Of a stretch of DNA of 64,000 bases, positions 26,688 to 36,580 are shown in pieces. The DNA comes from Paraburkholderia sp. UYCP14C (GTDB lineage Bacteria; Pseudomonadota; Gammaproteobacteria; Burkholderiales; Burkholderiaceae): assembly GCF_004197395.1 (NCBI RefSeq), contig NZ_SELS01000001.1, forward strand, positions 310,001 to 374,000. Direction: 5' to 3'. Under the pieces are notes generated by a model. That model ran no database searches. It was not told the DNA's origin and saw only the letters and a program-made list of their open reading frames with translations. Numbering within the stretch: the stretch's first letter is position 1; each line of letters starts with the position of its first letter. The translations under genes and the position numbers were made by a program.

Positions 26688-29600
26688 ACATCCCGGCGCT
26701 CTTCATCCGGCGACCGGTCGCGACGACGCTGCTCGCGATCGCGATCCTGATCTCCGGCACGCTCGCGTATTTCCGCATGCCGGTCGCGCCGCTGCCGAAC
26801 ATCGCGTTTCCGGTGATCGTCGTGCAGGCCAACATGGCCGGCGCGAGCCCGAGCATCATGGCGTCGACGGTGGCCGAGCCGCTCGAGCGACGGCTCGCGA
26901 CGATCGCCGACGTCGAGGAGCTGACCTCGATCAGCTACGTCGGCTCGTCGATGATCATTGTCGAGTTCGGTCTGAAGCGCGACATCAACGGCGCCGCGCG
27001 CGACGTCGAAGCGGCGATCCAGGCCGCGCGCGCCGACCTGCCCACCACGCTGCGCAGCAACCCGAGCTACCGCCAGTACAACCCGGCCGACGCGCCGATC
27101 ATGGTGCTGTCGCTGACGTCGGACACGTTGACCAAAGCGCAGCTCTACGACTCCGCCGATTCGGTGATCCAGCAGCAACTGTCGCAAGTGCAGGGCGTCG
27201 GCCAGATCACGCTCGGCGGCGGCGCGTTGCCGAGCGTGCGCGTCGAGTTGCAGCCGGGCAAGCTCAATAGCTACGGCATCGGTATGGAGGACGTGCGCGC
27301 GGCGATCAGCGCGGCCAATGCCGACAGCGCGAAAGGACATCTCGAGGTCGGCGATCAGCGCTACGTGGTCACGTCGAACGATCAGATCACCAAGGCGGCG
27401 CCGTATCGCGATCTGGTGGTCGCGTATCGCAACGGTGCGCCGGTGCAGTTGCGCGACGTCGCCCAGGTACGCGACTCGAACGAAAACATCCGCAATGCCG
27501 GGCTCTTCAACGGCAAGTCGGCGATTCTCGTGATCGTCTATCCGATGCCGGGCAGCAACGTGGTCAGCACCGTGCAGCAGATACGCAACGTGCTGCCGGC
27601 GATCGAAGCGACGTTGCCGAGCAGCGTGCACGTGGATGTCGCGATCGATCGCTCGCAGTCGGTCACGTCGTCGGTCAGCGATACCGAGCGCACGCTGTTC
27701 ATCGCGGTGCTGCTGGTGGTCGGCGTCGTGTTTATCTTCCTGCAGTCGCCGCGCGCGACCCTCGTGCCGGCGGTCGCGTTGCCGCTGTCGATCGTCGGTA
27801 CCTTCGGGCCGATGTATCTGCTCGGCTATAGCATCGACAATCTGTCGCTGATGGCGCTGACCATCGGCACCGGTTTCGTCGTCGACGACGCGGTCGTGGT
27901 GCTCGAAAACGTCGTGCGGCACATGGAGCTGGGCTTGAGTCCGAAAGACGCCGCGGTGAAGGGCGCGGGCGAAGTCGGCTTCACGGTGATTTCGATGAGC
28001 CTTTCGCTGATCGCGGTGTTCCTGCCGATCATCCTGTTCCCCGGCATCGTCGGACTGATGTTCCATGAGTTCGCGATCACGCTGTCGATCGCGATCCTGA
28101 TTTCGCTGGTGATCTCGCTGACGGTCACGCCCGCGATGTGCGCGTACGTGCTGAGCCGCAACGATGCCGGTCAATCGAAAGCGCGCTGGGCGCAGTGGAT
28201 CGAGCGGCAGTTCGATCGCTTCAAGGATGTCTACGCGAGCTCGCTGACGGCCGTGCTCGATCATTCGCTGCTGGTGATTCTGCTGCTGTTCGCGCTGCTG
28301 GTCGGCAACGTGTTCCTGCTCAAGCTGGTGCCGGCCACCTTCTTTCCCGAGCAGGACACCGGCATCCTGATCGGGCAGATCATCGCCGACCAGAGCATTT
28401 CGTTCACGGCGATGCAGAAGAAGCTCGTGCAGTTGCAGTCGATCGTGCAGCGAGACCCGGCGGTGCAGTCGGTCGCGGGCTTCACCGGCGGGCGCGCGCT
28501 CAACACCGCGAACGTGTTCATCGAGCTGAAGCCGCTGTCGCAGCGGCACGCAACCGCCACCCAGGTGGTGAACCGGCTGCGGCCGAAGCTCGACGAAGTG
28601 TCGGGCGCGCGGCTCTTTCTGCAGGCTCAGCAGGATTTGCGCATCGGCGGGCGGCAGTCGGCGGCCGAGTATCAGTACACGCTGACGAGCGACGATTCGG
28701 CCGCGCTGTTCACCTGGACGCCGAAGCTCGTCGCCGCGTTGTCGAAGGAGCGCGGGCGGATGCTCGACGTGAACTCCGACTTGCAGCAGAACGGCCTGCA
28801 GACCTATCTGTCGATCAATCGCGCGACCGCCGCGCGCTACGGCTTCGCGCCGAACCAGATCGACAACGTGCTGTACGACGCGTTCGGCCAGCGCACCGTG
28901 TCGACGATCTACAACCCGCTGAACCAGTACTTCGTCGTGATGGAGGTCGCGCCCGAGTACTGGCAGTATCCAGAGACGCTGAGCCAGATCTATCTGAGCA
29001 CGTCCGCGGGCAATCCGACCGGCACGGCCGCGACGCAGATGCCGCACGGCACGGTATCGGCGAGCACTACGGCGAGCACGACCAGCACGGCGTCGAACAC
29101 GAACTCGCGCAACTCGGACGCGCAGTCGAACGCGACCAACAACAGCATCGCCAACAGCAAGGGCGGCAGCTCGACCGGCAGCGCGGACAGCACGGCCGCC
29201 GAAACGATGGTGCCGCTTTCGGTGCTGACGTCGTTCAGGAACAGCCATACGTCGACCCAGGTGAACCACCAGAGCGGCCTCGTCGCCGCGACGATCTCGT
29301 TCAACCTGCCGGCCGGCGGATCGCTGAGCCAGGCCGGCGCGGCGATCAACGAAACGATCCGCGAGATCGGCATGCCCGCGAACATCCACGGCTCGTTCGC
29401 GGGCGCGGCGGCGGCCTATTCACAGTCGATGGGCGTGGTGCCGCTGCTGATTCTCGCCGCGCTCGGCGTCGTCTACATCGTGCTCGGCGTGCTGTACGAA
29501 AGCTCGATCCATCCGCTGACGATCCTGTCGACGCTGCCGTCCGCGGGCATCGGCGCGACACTCGCGCTGCTGATTTTCGGCACGCCGTTCTCGGTGATCG

Positions 29601-29998
29601 CGATGATCGGCATCATCCTGCTGATCGGTATCGTCAAGAAGAACGGCATCATGATGGTCGACGTCGCGATCCAGTTGCAGCGCCAGGAACAGATGCCGGC
29701 GCGCGACGCGATCCACGCGGCCGCGCTGATCCGTCTGCGGCCGATCATGATGACGACGTTCGCGGCCGTGCTCGGCGCGGTGCCGCTCGCGATCGGCATC
29801 GGCCAGGGCGGCTCGCTGCGTCAGCCGCTCGGTATCACGGTGATGGGCGGGCTGATCCTGAGCCAGATGTTTACGCTCTATACGACGCCGGTGATTTATC
29901 TGTATCTCGACCGTCTGCGTGCAAGGCTGGTCAGATGGTCCGCGGGGCTGCGCTGGAACCGCGACGCGACGCCGGGACAACCGGATACGAAGGCATGA
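26684..29998 (+). CDS. mdtC: RND efflux permease, MdtC type, with a Ser/Thr/Asn-rich insert
   Basis: 1104 residues from GTG 26684 (CGGAGG upstream; overlaps the mdtB stop by 4 bases). Same fold as the partner: opening '[19 protein letters not shown]', helix-4 relay '[17 protein letters not shown]'. About 50-65 residues longer than typical MdtC because of a low-complexity insert (about residues 776-841; DNA 29008-29205) made of Ser, Thr, Asn, Ala and Gly inside the second periplasmic loop; the flanking sequence ('[14 protein letters not shown]' before, '[10 protein letters not shown]' after) is normal. Energises export as a heterotrimer with MdtB. Confidence 0.86.
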   Translation: MNIPALFIRRPVATTLLAIAILISGTLAYFRMPVAPLPNIAFPVIVVQANMAGASPSIMASTVAEPLERRLATIADVEELTSISYVGSSMIIVEFGLKRDINGAARDVEAAIQAARADLPTTLRSNPSYRQYNPADAPIMVLSLTSDTLTKAQLYDSADSVIQQQLSQVQGVGQITLGGGALPSVRVELQPGKLNSYGIGMEDVRAAISAANADSAKGHLEVGDQRYVVTSNDQITKAAPYRDLVVAYRNGAPVQLRDVAQVRDSNENIRNAGLFNGKSAILVIVYPMPGSNVVSTVQQIRNVLPAIEATLPSSVHVDVAIDRSQSVTSSVSDTERTLFIAVLLVVGVVFIFLQSPRATLVPAVALPLSIVGTFGPMYLLGYSIDNLSLMALTIGTGFVVDDAVVVLENVVRHMELGLSPKDAAVKGAGEVGFTVISMSLSLIAVFLPIILFPGIVGLMFHEFAITLSIAILISLVISLTVTPAMCAYVLSRNDAGQSKARWAQWIERQFDRFKDVYASSLTAVLDHSLLVILLLFALLVGNVFLLKLVPATFFPEQDTGILIGQIIADQSISFTAMQKKLVQLQSIVQRDPAVQSVAGFTGGRALNTANVFIELKPLSQRHATATQVVNRLRPKLDEVSGARLFLQAQQDLRIGGRQSAAEYQYTLTSDDSAALFTWTPKLVAALSKERGRMLDVNSDLQQNGLQTYLSINRATAARYGFAPNQIDNVLYDAFGQRTVSTIYNPLNQYFVVMEVAPEYWQYPETLSQIYLSTSAGNPTGTAATQMPHGTVSASTTASTTSTASNTNSRNSDAQSNATNNSIANSKGGSSTGSADSTAAETMVPLSVLTSFRNSHTSTQVNHQSGLVAATISFNLPAGGSLSQAGAAINETIREIGMPANIHGSFAGAAAAYSQSMGVVPLLILAALGVVYIVLGVLYESSIHPLTILSTLPSAGIGATLALLIFGTPFSVIAMIGIILLIGIVKKNGIMMVDVAIQLQRQEQMPARDAIHAAALIRLRPIMMTTFAAVLGAVPLAIGIGQGGSLRQPLGITVMGGLILSQMFTLYTTPVIYLYLDRLRARLVRWSAGLRWNRDATPGQPDTKA

Positions 29999-31689
29999 CG
30001 ATGAAGATTTCTTCCGAACGAATGAGAGCGGCGCGCTTTGGGGCGACCCGCTTTGGGGCGACCCGCATTGGGGCGGCCGCTTTGGTAAGCCCGCGCGCTG
30101 GGTTGCCGAGTGTCGCGACGCTCGCCGTCGCGCTGCTGGCGCTGTTCAACGCCGGCTGCATGGTCGGCCCGGACTATCACCGGCCGCAGGTCAGCGTGCC
30201 CGCCACTTACTCGGAGCTGCCGGGCTGGACCCAGGCCGAGCCGAATGCGACCGGCCCGAAGGGCACGTGGTGGACCGCGTTCAACGATCCGCTGATCGAC
30301 GAACTCGAACCGCTCGTCGCGGTGTCGAACCAGACCGTGCGTGCGGACTATGCGAACTACCAGCAAGCGCTGGCCGAAGTGCGCGCCGCCCACTCAGCCC
30401 TGTTCCCGACGATCGGCGCGACCGGCTCGGCGACGCGCGAGCGCGCGAGCGGCGGTACGGTCAGTTCATCGGGAAGCTTCATCAATGGCACGACGGCACG
30501 CATCGTCAATGCGGGCTCGCTGGAAGGAAACGTGAGCTGGGCGCCGGACCTGTGGGGCCAGGTGCGCCGCACCGTCGAGGAAAACGCGGCGAGCGCGCAG
30601 TCGAGCGAAGCGACGCTCGCGAATGCGACGCTCTCCGAGCAGGTCGCGCTCGCGACCGCGATCATCGAGCTGCGCACCAGCGACGCGAACATCGACCTGC
30701 TGCAGCAAACGGTCGTCGCGTATCAGCACTCTCTCGACGTCGTCAGCGAGCAGGATCGCGCGGGCACGATTCCGCCGAGCGACGTGATCACCGCGCGCAG
30801 CCAGTTGAATACCGCGAAGTCCGATCTGATCGCGCTCGGCGTCGCGCGCGCGCAGAACGCGCATGCGATCGCGGTGCTGGTCGGCAAGAACCCGGAAGAG
30901 CTGTCGATCACGCATAGCACCGCGATGCCGGCGCTGCCGTCGGTGCCGGTCGGCGTGCCGTCGACGCTGCTCGAACGGCGCCCCGACATCGCCGCCGCCG
31001 AGCGCAAGATGGCCGCGCAGAATGCGGCGATCGGTGTCGAGGTGGCTGCGTATTACCCGGACATCTCGCTGTCGGCGGCGGCCGGGTTCACGCAGTCGCC
31101 GCTGAACGGACTGCTCAAGGCCGCGAACTACGTGTGGTCGCTCGGCGGCAGCGCGACCGAGACGCTGTTCGACGGCGGCCTGCGCAGCGCCGACGTCGAC
31201 GCGGCGAAAGCGGCCTACGACTCGGCCGTCGCCAACTATCGCGGCACGGTGCTGGGCGCGTTCCAGAACATCGAGGACGATCTGTCCGGCCTGCGCATCC
31301 TCGCCGACCAGGCGGTCGTGCTCGAAGCGGCGGTGATCGACGCGAACCGGGGCGCGGAGATCGCGTTCAACGAATACCAGGCGGGCACCGTCGATTACAC
31401 GACGGTCGCGACCGCGCAAGCCACGCAGTTGACCACGCGGCAGACCGCGCTGAACGTGCAGGAGTCGCGCTTGCTGCATGCGGCGTCGCTGTTCGGCGAC
31501 CTGGGCGGCGGGTGGTCGACCGATGAGCTGCATGATCCGCGGCATCCGGCGGCGGCGTCCCCGGCTTCGGCTTCGGCTGCTTCGGCTTCCTCGCCTTCGG
31601 CCGCGTCTGCATCATCGGCGACGTCATCGGCGACGTCTGCGGCTATCATGCCGGGCGCGCGGCAAGCGCGGCACGATCAAAACGACTAA
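29995..31689 (+). CDS. RND outer-membrane factor lipoprotein (OprM/NodT family)
   Basis: 564 residues from ATG 29995, which overlaps the mdtC stop (ATGA); ATG 30001 is an alternative. The lipobox 'LFNAGC' is at C55, so the hydrophilic stretch before the signal core is unusually long and contains a tandem 15-bp repeat. Mature protein: 'MVGPDYHRPQV' opening, two TolC-like repeats with helical 'NIDLLQQTVVAYQHSLDVV' and 'LLERRPDIAAAERKMAAQNA' segments. Forms the trimeric channel for the upstream pump. The C-terminal 45 residues are Ala/Ser-rich. Confidence 0.85.
   Translation: MTMKISSERMRAARFGATRFGATRIGAAALVSPRAGLPSVATLAVALLALFNAGCMVGPDYHRPQVSVPATYSELPGWTQAEPNATGPKGTWWTAFNDPLIDELEPLVAVSNQTVRADYANYQQALAEVRAAHSALFPTIGATGSATRERASGGTVSSSGSFINGTTARIVNAGSLEGNVSWAPDLWGQVRRTVEENAASAQSSEATLANATLSEQVALATAIIELRTSDANIDLLQQTVVAYQHSLDVVSEQDRAGTIPPSDVITARSQLNTAKSDLIALGVARAQNAHAIAVLVGKNPEELSITHSTAMPALPSVPVGVPSTLLERRPDIAAAERKMAAQNAAIGVEVAAYYPDISLSAAAGFTQSPLNGLLKAANYVWSLGGSATETLFDGGLRSADVDAAKAAYDSAVANYRGTVLGAFQNIEDDLSGLRILADQAVVLEAAVIDANRGAEIAFNEYQAGTVDYTTVATAQATQLTTRQTALNVQESRLLHAASLFGDLGGGWSTDELHDPRHPAAASPASASAASASSPSAASASSATSSATSAAIMPGARQARHDQND
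30034..30078 (+). repeat. Three tandem 15-bp units near the start of the outer-membrane factor gene
   Basis: CGCTTTGGGGCGACC at 30034-30048 and 30049-30063 (identical) and CGCATTGGGGCGGCC at 30064-30078, encoding RFGAT, RFGAT, RIGAA ahead of the signal-peptide core. Unit length is a multiple of three, so slippage changes only the length of this leader. Confidence 0.9.
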
Positions 31690-31698
31690 GGACGAGCA

Positions 31699-32325
31699 TT
31701 GGCTAAAGCCACCCACGGACAGGACGTCAGCGACCCGCTATCGTCACCCGCAGACGCCACGGTGCGCCACGCACCGCCGCCGCGCGAAGTGACCTCGCTC
31801 GGCCTCTTTCTGATCTTCGCGCGCATCGGCCTGACGAGTTTCGGCGGCGGGCTGAGCGGCTGGTTCATGCGCGAGTTCGTGTACGTCCGGCAGTGGATGA
31901 GCGAAGACGAATTTCTCAACGGCCTCGCATTGTCGCAGGCGCTGCCCGGCGTCAACATCAAGAATCTGGCGATCTGGATCGGCTTCCGGCTGCTCGGCTG
32001 GCGCGGCGCCGTCGCGGGATTTTGCGGCATCATTTTTCCGCCGGCCGTCGTGATCATTCTGCTCGGCGTGTTCTTCTCGGCGATCGCCTCGTTTCCGCTC
32101 ACGCATATTGCGCTCGCCGGCGCCGCGGCCGGCGCAATCGGGCTGTCGCTGTCGATGGCGATCACCGCGGCGCGCCGGCTGCCGCGTCGCGTGTTTCCAT
32201 ATCTGGTGCTGCTCGCGACGTTCGCGGCGGCCGCGGTGTTTCGCGTGTCGCTGGTGTGGACCGTGCTGATCGCGGGCGCGTTGAGCGTCGGCTATGAATA
32301 CGTGCGCGACGCGCGTCAGCCCTGA
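31699..32325 (+). CDS. chrA: Chromate transporter, first half-size CHR subunit
   Basis: 208-residue inner-membrane protein with one CHR domain: 'FARIGLTSFGGGLSGWFMREFV' then 'ALSQALPGVNIKNLAIWIG' and 'IFPPAVVIILLGVFF'. Half-size CHR proteins work in pairs, and a second copy follows by 44 bases. Known members export chromate; a sulfate or other anion is possible. Start is TTG 31699 with AAGGA at 31688-31692, which itself overlaps the stop codon of the outer-membrane factor gene, so expression may be coupled to the efflux operon. A hydrophilic N-terminal 28 residues precede the domain. Confidence 0.82.
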   Translation: MAKATHGQDVSDPLSSPADATVRHAPPPREVTSLGLFLIFARIGLTSFGGGLSGWFMREFVYVRQWMSEDEFLNGLALSQALPGVNIKNLAIWIGFRLLGWRGAVAGFCGIIFPPAVVIILLGVFFSAIASFPLTHIALAGAAAGAIGLSLSMAITAARRLPRRVFPYLVLLATFAAAAVFRVSLVWTVLIAGALSVGYEYVRDARQP

Positions 32326-32369
32326 TCGCCTTGGATCGCCGTTAGTCAAACTCCAGAAAAGCTTCCGCC

Positions 32370-32906
32370 GTGTTCCGAACCCTCATCGCCCTGTTTTCGG
32401 TTTTTGCGCCGCTGTCGATGGTCACCGTCGGCGGCGGGCAGGGGATCATCCCCGAACTGCAGCGCCAGGTCGTCGACGTGCACCACTGGATGACCCATGC
32501 GCAATTCCTCAGCGACTTCGCGATTGCGCGGCTTGCGCCCGGTCCCGGCTCGCTGCTCGCGACGCTGATCGGCTACCAGGTCGGCGGCCTCGGCGGCGCG
32601 CTCGTCGCGACCGTTGCGCTGTTCGGGCCGACGGCGTTCCTGATGTACGGCGTCGTGCACGTGTGGAACAGGCACGAAGGCGCGCGCTGGCTGAACGCGT
32701 TGCAGGCCGGTTTGCGCCCCGTCGCTGCCGGGCTGATTCTCGCGGCCGTCTACGTGCTGATCAAGGAACTCGAGGGCGGCTGGATCGCGTGGCTTACCGC
32801 GGTCCTGGCGACCGTGCTCGTGATGTGGACGCGTATCAATGCGCTGGTGCTGATCGCGGGCGGCGCGATCGTGTTCGTGCTGGCGCATTTTGCGGGATTG
32901 CTCTAG
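32370..32906 (+). CDS. Chromate transporter, second half-size CHR subunit
   Basis: 178 residues, one CHR domain with signature 'VTVGGGQGIIPELQRQVVDV' and 'AIARLAPGPGSLLATLIG'. Pairs with the upstream half-size subunit to give the full two-domain transporter, the two being expected to insert in opposite orientations. Start ATG 32370 lacks a strong ribosome site, suggesting translational dependence on the upstream gene. A MarR regulator gene follows 79 bases later. Confidence 0.82.
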   Translation: MFRTLIALFSVFAPLSMVTVGGGQGIIPELQRQVVDVHHWMTHAQFLSDFAIARLAPGPGSLLATLIGYQVGGLGGALVATVALFGPTAFLMYGVVHVWNRHEGARWLNALQAGLRPVAAGLILAAVYVLIKELEGGWIAWLTAVLATVLVMWTRINALVLIAGGAIVFVLAHFAGLL

Positions 32907-32985
32907 CGCGGCTAGAGATGCTCACGCTCGAAGCCGGGCGCTCCGTGCGTGCCTTTAATTTTGCCGTGGGCGAGTAACAACCGAC

Positions 32986-33405
32986 ATGAATCCAGTCAAA
33001 ACCTCCAGACGTAAGCTTCCGGGCAAGCGCGACCTCGAAGCAATGTCGGCATTCCGCTACGACCTGCGCAAATTTCTGCGCGCTTCCGAAGAGATCGCCA
33101 ACGCGGCGGGCATCACGACGCTCCAATATCAGCTGCTGCTGCACGTGTGTGGCTTTCCTGATCGGCGCTGGGCGACCGTCGGCGAACTCGCCGAACGATT
33201 GCAGGCGGCACCCAACGGCACGGCGGCGCTCGTGTCGCGCTGCGAAGCTGCGGGACTCGTGATGCGCAAACCCGATCCCGCCGATCGTCGCCAGGTCCAG
33301 GTCCATCTCACGCCCACGGGCGAGAGGTTCCTGCTCGAACTTGCGGCGCAGCACAAGGCGATCTACGGTGCGTTCGGCTGGGTGTTCCACGAAGCGGAAG
33401 GCTAG
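32986..33405 (+). CDS. MarR-family transcriptional regulator
   Basis: 139 residues with a winged helix ('WATVGELAERLQAAPNGTAALVSRCEAAGLV' spans the helix-turn-helix; 'RKPDPADRRQVQVHLTPTGE' is the wing). Acts as a dimer that usually represses nearby transport or stress genes and is released by small ligands or oxidation. Its position between efflux/chromate genes and the ClC channel makes either a plausible target, but no operator palindrome was identified. No Cys of the OhrR type at the N-terminus. Confidence 0.83.
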   Translation: MNPVKTSRRKLPGKRDLEAMSAFRYDLRKFLRASEEIANAAGITTLQYQLLLHVCGFPDRRWATVGELAERLQAAPNGTAALVSRCEAAGLVMRKPDPADRRQVQVHLTPTGERFLLELAAQHKAIYGAFGWVFHEAEG

Positions 33406-33501
33406 CACCAGCTCTTCCCGGCCGTGGGCCGACGGATCGCGCCGGGTGCATGGGAAATTTATGTCACAATGTGCCTTAAACGGCATTTTCCCGGCGCTCC
33501 C

Positions 33502-34809
33502 ATGCGATTTTCCACTCTTATCGACCGTCGCGCGATTCTGCGCGGACGGCGACGCTGGCTGTATTTCGGTGTTTTCTGGCTCGGTGCTGTCGCGACGGGG
33601 CTCGTCGCGGTCATGTACGCGCGGCTCATCGATTTCGGCTACGACGTCTTTCTGCGAATGACCGCCTACAGCTGGTGGCTGCCGCTTCTCGTCACGCCGG
33701 CCATCGCCGCGTTCAGCGTCTGGGCTACGCGCCGCTGGTTTCCCGGCTCGGAAGGCAGCGGCATCCCACAGGTCATTGCAACGCTGCACGATGTGCGCAA
33801 ACTCGGCCCGCGTCTGCTTACGCTGCGCATTCTGGTCGGCAAGATCGCGCTGTCGTTCCTTGCGATCCTCGGCGGATTCACGATCGGCCGTGAAGGTCCG
33901 ACGATTCATGTGGGCGCGGCACTGATGTTCAGCCTGCGGCGCTTCTACCCGGTACGGCTGCGCAGCATCTATGGCGTTGGTCTCGAACACCGGCTCGCGC
34001 TCGCGGGTGCGGCCGCCGGTCTGTCCGCCGCATTCAACGCGCCGCTCGCGGGCGTCGTCTTCGCGATCGAGGAACTCACGCGCAGCTTCGAGGCGCGAAC
34101 CAGCGGCATCATCATCACGGCGATCATTTTTGCCGGCGTCGTTTCGCTGGCGCTGCAGGGCAACTATGTGTATTTCGGCACCATCGCGATCGGCGGCAAT
34201 CTGCCCGATCTGCTCGTCGTCGCCGTCGTTCTGGTCGGCGTGATCACCGGTCTCGCGGGCGGCGTGTTCTGCTGGCTGCTGCTCAACACCGACCGATGGA
34301 TGCCCGCCCGGCTATTTGCGCTACGAAGCGAAAATCCGGTGGCGTTCGGCGCGCTGTGCGGCCTGTTCATCGCCGCGATCGGCGTGGCCAGCGGCGGCCA
34401 TCTGTTCGGCAGCGGCTATGCGGAAGCGCGCGGCATGCTCGAAGGTCATTCGCAGCTCGGTGCCGCGTATCCGGTGCTGAAGATGGCGTCGATGGTGGGC
34501 TCGTATCTGCCGGGCACTCCCGGCGGCCTGTTTGCGCCGTCACTGGCGATCGGCGCGGGCATCGGCAACGCGCTGCACATGATCTCCGGTCAGATGCAGT
34601 TGCCGATGCTGATCGCGCTCGGCATGGTCGGCTATCTGGCCGCCGTCACGCAGAGCCCGATCACGGCGTTCGTCATCGTGATCGAAATGATCAACGGGCA
34701 CGCGCTGGTGATTTCCTTGATGGCCACCGCGCTGATTTCGAGCCAGGTGTCGAAGCTGTTCGCACCGCCGTTGTATGACGCGTTGGCTCGTCGGTATCGG
34801 CATCGCTGA
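33502..34809 (+). CDS. ClC-family chloride channel/transporter (ClcB-like)
   Basis: 435 residues from ATG 33502; in-frame starts at 33424 and 33469 would add residues that do not resemble the family. Selectivity-filter motifs are all present: 'GSGIPQ', 'GREGPTIHVG' (gating Glu) and 'GTPGGLFAPSLAIGAGIGN'. About 10-11 membrane helices; no cytoplasmic CBS domains, as in E. coli ClcB. It moves chloride, possibly with proton antiport, and supports acid or osmotic homeostasis. The neighbouring MarR gene lies 96 bases upstream on the same strand. Confidence 0.86.
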   Translation: MRFSTLIDRRAILRGRRRWLYFGVFWLGAVATGLVAVMYARLIDFGYDVFLRMTAYSWWLPLLVTPAIAAFSVWATRRWFPGSEGSGIPQVIATLHDVRKLGPRLLTLRILVGKIALSFLAILGGFTIGREGPTIHVGAALMFSLRRFYPVRLRSIYGVGLEHRLALAGAAAGLSAAFNAPLAGVVFAIEELTRSFEARTSGIIITAIIFAGVVSLALQGNYVYFGTIAIGGNLPDLLVVAVVLVGVITGLAGGVFCWLLLNTDRWMPARLFALRSENPVAFGALCGLFIAAIGVASGGHLFGSGYAEARGMLEGHSQLGAAYPVLKMASMVGSYLPGTPGGLFAPSLAIGAGIGNALHMISGQMQLPMLIALGMVGYLAAVTQSPITAFVIVIEMINGHALVISLMATALISSQVSKLFAPPLYDALARRYRHR

Positions 34810-34892
34810 GGGTTCAGGCGTCCGATCGGCTCTCCATTACCGATTGCACCGCAGCAAGCTCCTGCATCCCGCCCTACATTTATTTCGCTTCA

Positions 34893-34908
34893 AATGCTCT
34901 AGGACAAT
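34893..34908. promoter_or_regulatory. Candidate EnuR operator before enuR
   Basis: AATGctCTAGgaCAAT, matching the 16-base palindrome AATGnnCTAGnnCAAT shared by the promoters of this ectoine locus. Lies about 95 bases before the chosen enuR start, so autoregulation is likely. Confidence 0.72.
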
Positions 34909-35001
34909 ATCTTTCCGCGCTGTTTTGGCTTCACTATGGAGATCAGGCGTTACGACGCGACTCCACACGGAGCCGGCGTCCACCATAACGGAGGAGCAGC
35001 G

Positions 35002-36399
35002 GTGATCGAGCAGTGGCGCGAGGCCGTGCGCGCGGTGCACGGCGTGGAATCGAAATACAAGCGGCTGGTCAAGGCGATCGCCGGCGACATCGAGAGCGCG
35101 TCGCTGCCGCCGGGCGCGCGGCTGCCGCCGCAGCGCGACGTCGCCGCCGACCTCGCGATCAGCGTGCAGACCGTGACCAACGCGTACAAGGAGCTGGAGC
35201 GGCAAGGGCTGATCCGCTGCGAGGTCGGGCGCGGCAGCTTCGTCGCGGCGCGCGTCACCGAAACCATGTCGAGCTACATGCTCGACACGGCCGAGCGCTC
35301 GGTGGTCGATTTTTCGATCGCGCGCATCATTCACACGTCCGAGCACGATGCGATGTGGCGCAAGGTCTGCGCGACGCTGTCGACGCTCGACGATCAACCG
35401 TGGATTCGTGCGTTCCGGCCGATCGCGGGCTTCGAGCATCATCGCCAGGCGGGCATTGCGTGGCTCGCGTCGCTCGGCATGCCGGCCTCGGCCGATACGC
35501 TGCTCGTCACGAACGGCGCCGCGCACGGCATCTTTCTCGCGCTCGCTTCGCTGGTGGGGCCGGGCGACACCGTGCTGTGCGAAAGCCTGACGGATCACGG
35601 CGTAATAGGTTCGGCCAACGTGCTCGGATTCACGTTGAAGGGCCTCGAGATCGATGAGTACGGCATTCACCCCGAGCACTTCGAGGAGATGTGCGACAGC
35701 GAGCGCATCTCGGCGCTCGTCTGCACGCCGACGCTGAACAATCCGACCGTCGCGCTGATGCCCGATTCGCGGCGCCGGGCGATCGCAAAAATCGCCGAGC
35801 GCTATGGCGTCTACGTGATCGAGGACGACGTGTACGGCCCGTTGCCAGCCAAACATGCCACGCCGATTTCGAGCCTGATTCCAGATCTTTCGTTCTACTG
35901 CACGAGCTTGACGAAGTCGGTGATGGCCGGTTTGCGCATCGGATACATGACGACGCCGCGCCGGCTCGCGCTGCGCGCCGAAAGCGTGCTGCGCGTCAGC
36001 AGCTGGATGGCGACGCCGCCGATGGCCGAGATCGCGACGCGCTGGATCGTCGATGGCACGGCCGCGCGGCTCGTCGAAATTCAGCGCGAACGGCTCGGGC
36101 GGCGGCAGGCGCAACTGCAGCAGACGCTCGGTAAATATGTCCTGGGCGCGCATCCGCAGGCGTTGTCGGCATGGCTGCGGGTGCCCGATCACTGGCGCAC
36201 CGATCGGCTGGTGCGCGAACTGCGCAACCGCAATATCGCGGTGACGTCGCCCGATCCGTTCCTCGTGCGCGACGCGGATCGACCCAACGCGGTACGGGTT
36301 TGCGTCGGCGCGGAGGTCAGCGAAGACACCTATAAAACCGCGCTCGAAACGATGCGCGACGTGTTCGAGCAATACCCGCAGGTGCACGATTTCACCTGA
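35002..36399 (+). CDS. enuR: EnuR, MocR/GntR-type regulator of ectoine catabolism
   Basis: 465 residues from GTG 35002, chosen because GGAGGAG (34990-34996) is correctly spaced; ATG 34936 would add 22 residues without a ribosome site. N-terminal GntR winged helix (about 17-80; 'LPPQRDVAADLAISVQTVTN') joined to a fold-type I aminotransferase-like domain with PLP Lys K305 in 'TSLTKSVMAGLRIGY'. In other bacteria EnuR binds PLP, and the catabolic intermediates N-alpha-acetyl-diaminobutyrate and diaminobutyrate, bound to that PLP, relieve repression. The adjoining ectoine genes make the assignment firm. Cytosolic dimer. Confidence 0.88.
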   Translation: MIEQWREAVRAVHGVESKYKRLVKAIAGDIESASLPPGARLPPQRDVAADLAISVQTVTNAYKELERQGLIRCEVGRGSFVAARVTETMSSYMLDTAERSVVDFSIARIIHTSEHDAMWRKVCATLSTLDDQPWIRAFRPIAGFEHHRQAGIAWLASLGMPASADTLLVTNGAAHGIFLALASLVGPGDTVLCESLTDHGVIGSANVLGFTLKGLEIDEYGIHPEHFEEMCDSERISALVCTPTLNNPTVALMPDSRRRAIAKIAERYGVYVIEDDVYGPLPAKHATPISSLIPDLSFYCTSLTKSVMAGLRIGYMTTPRRLALRAESVLRVSSWMATPPMAEIATRWIVDGTAARLVEIQRERLGRRQAQLQQTLGKYVLGAHPQALSAWLRVPDHWRTDRLVRELRNRNIAVTSPDPFLVRDADRPNAVRVCVGAEVSEDTYKTALETMRDVFEQYPQVHDFT

Positions 36400-36435
36400 T
36401 TGCACGGGGCGTGAATTGCGTAGCGCGCAGACCGA

Positions 36436-36451
36436 AATGAACTAGGACAAT
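36436..36451. promoter_or_regulatory. Candidate EnuR operator before eutB
   Basis: AATGaaCTAGgaCAAT, a full match to the shared palindrome. A second partial copy (ACTAGACTGG, from 36471) follows 20 bases later, leaving a T-rich spacer; a promoter for eutBC-doeB-doeXCD probably lies here, about 130 bases before eutB. Confidence 0.75.
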
Positions 36452-36580
36452 AAAAATCCCTTTTTAGAACACTAGACTGGGCTGCATGGAAAGCGATGCG
36501 GCCGCGAATCACTGCATTTATCTGTGTAGCCGTGCCCGCATCGAATAGCGAATCGAACACTTTGATGCAGGGCCTCGTGC

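Noticed and set aside
26564-29389. A 941-codon open frame on the minus strand opposite the MdtC-type permease gene
   Set aside because: Arg/His-rich shadow frame caused by the high GC bias of the real permease; no domain, no ribosome site.
28138-29994. A long N-terminal extension of the outer-membrane factor frame into the MdtC gene
   Set aside because: The frame is open by chance; the extension is Arg-rich and the family start with lipobox lies after 29995.
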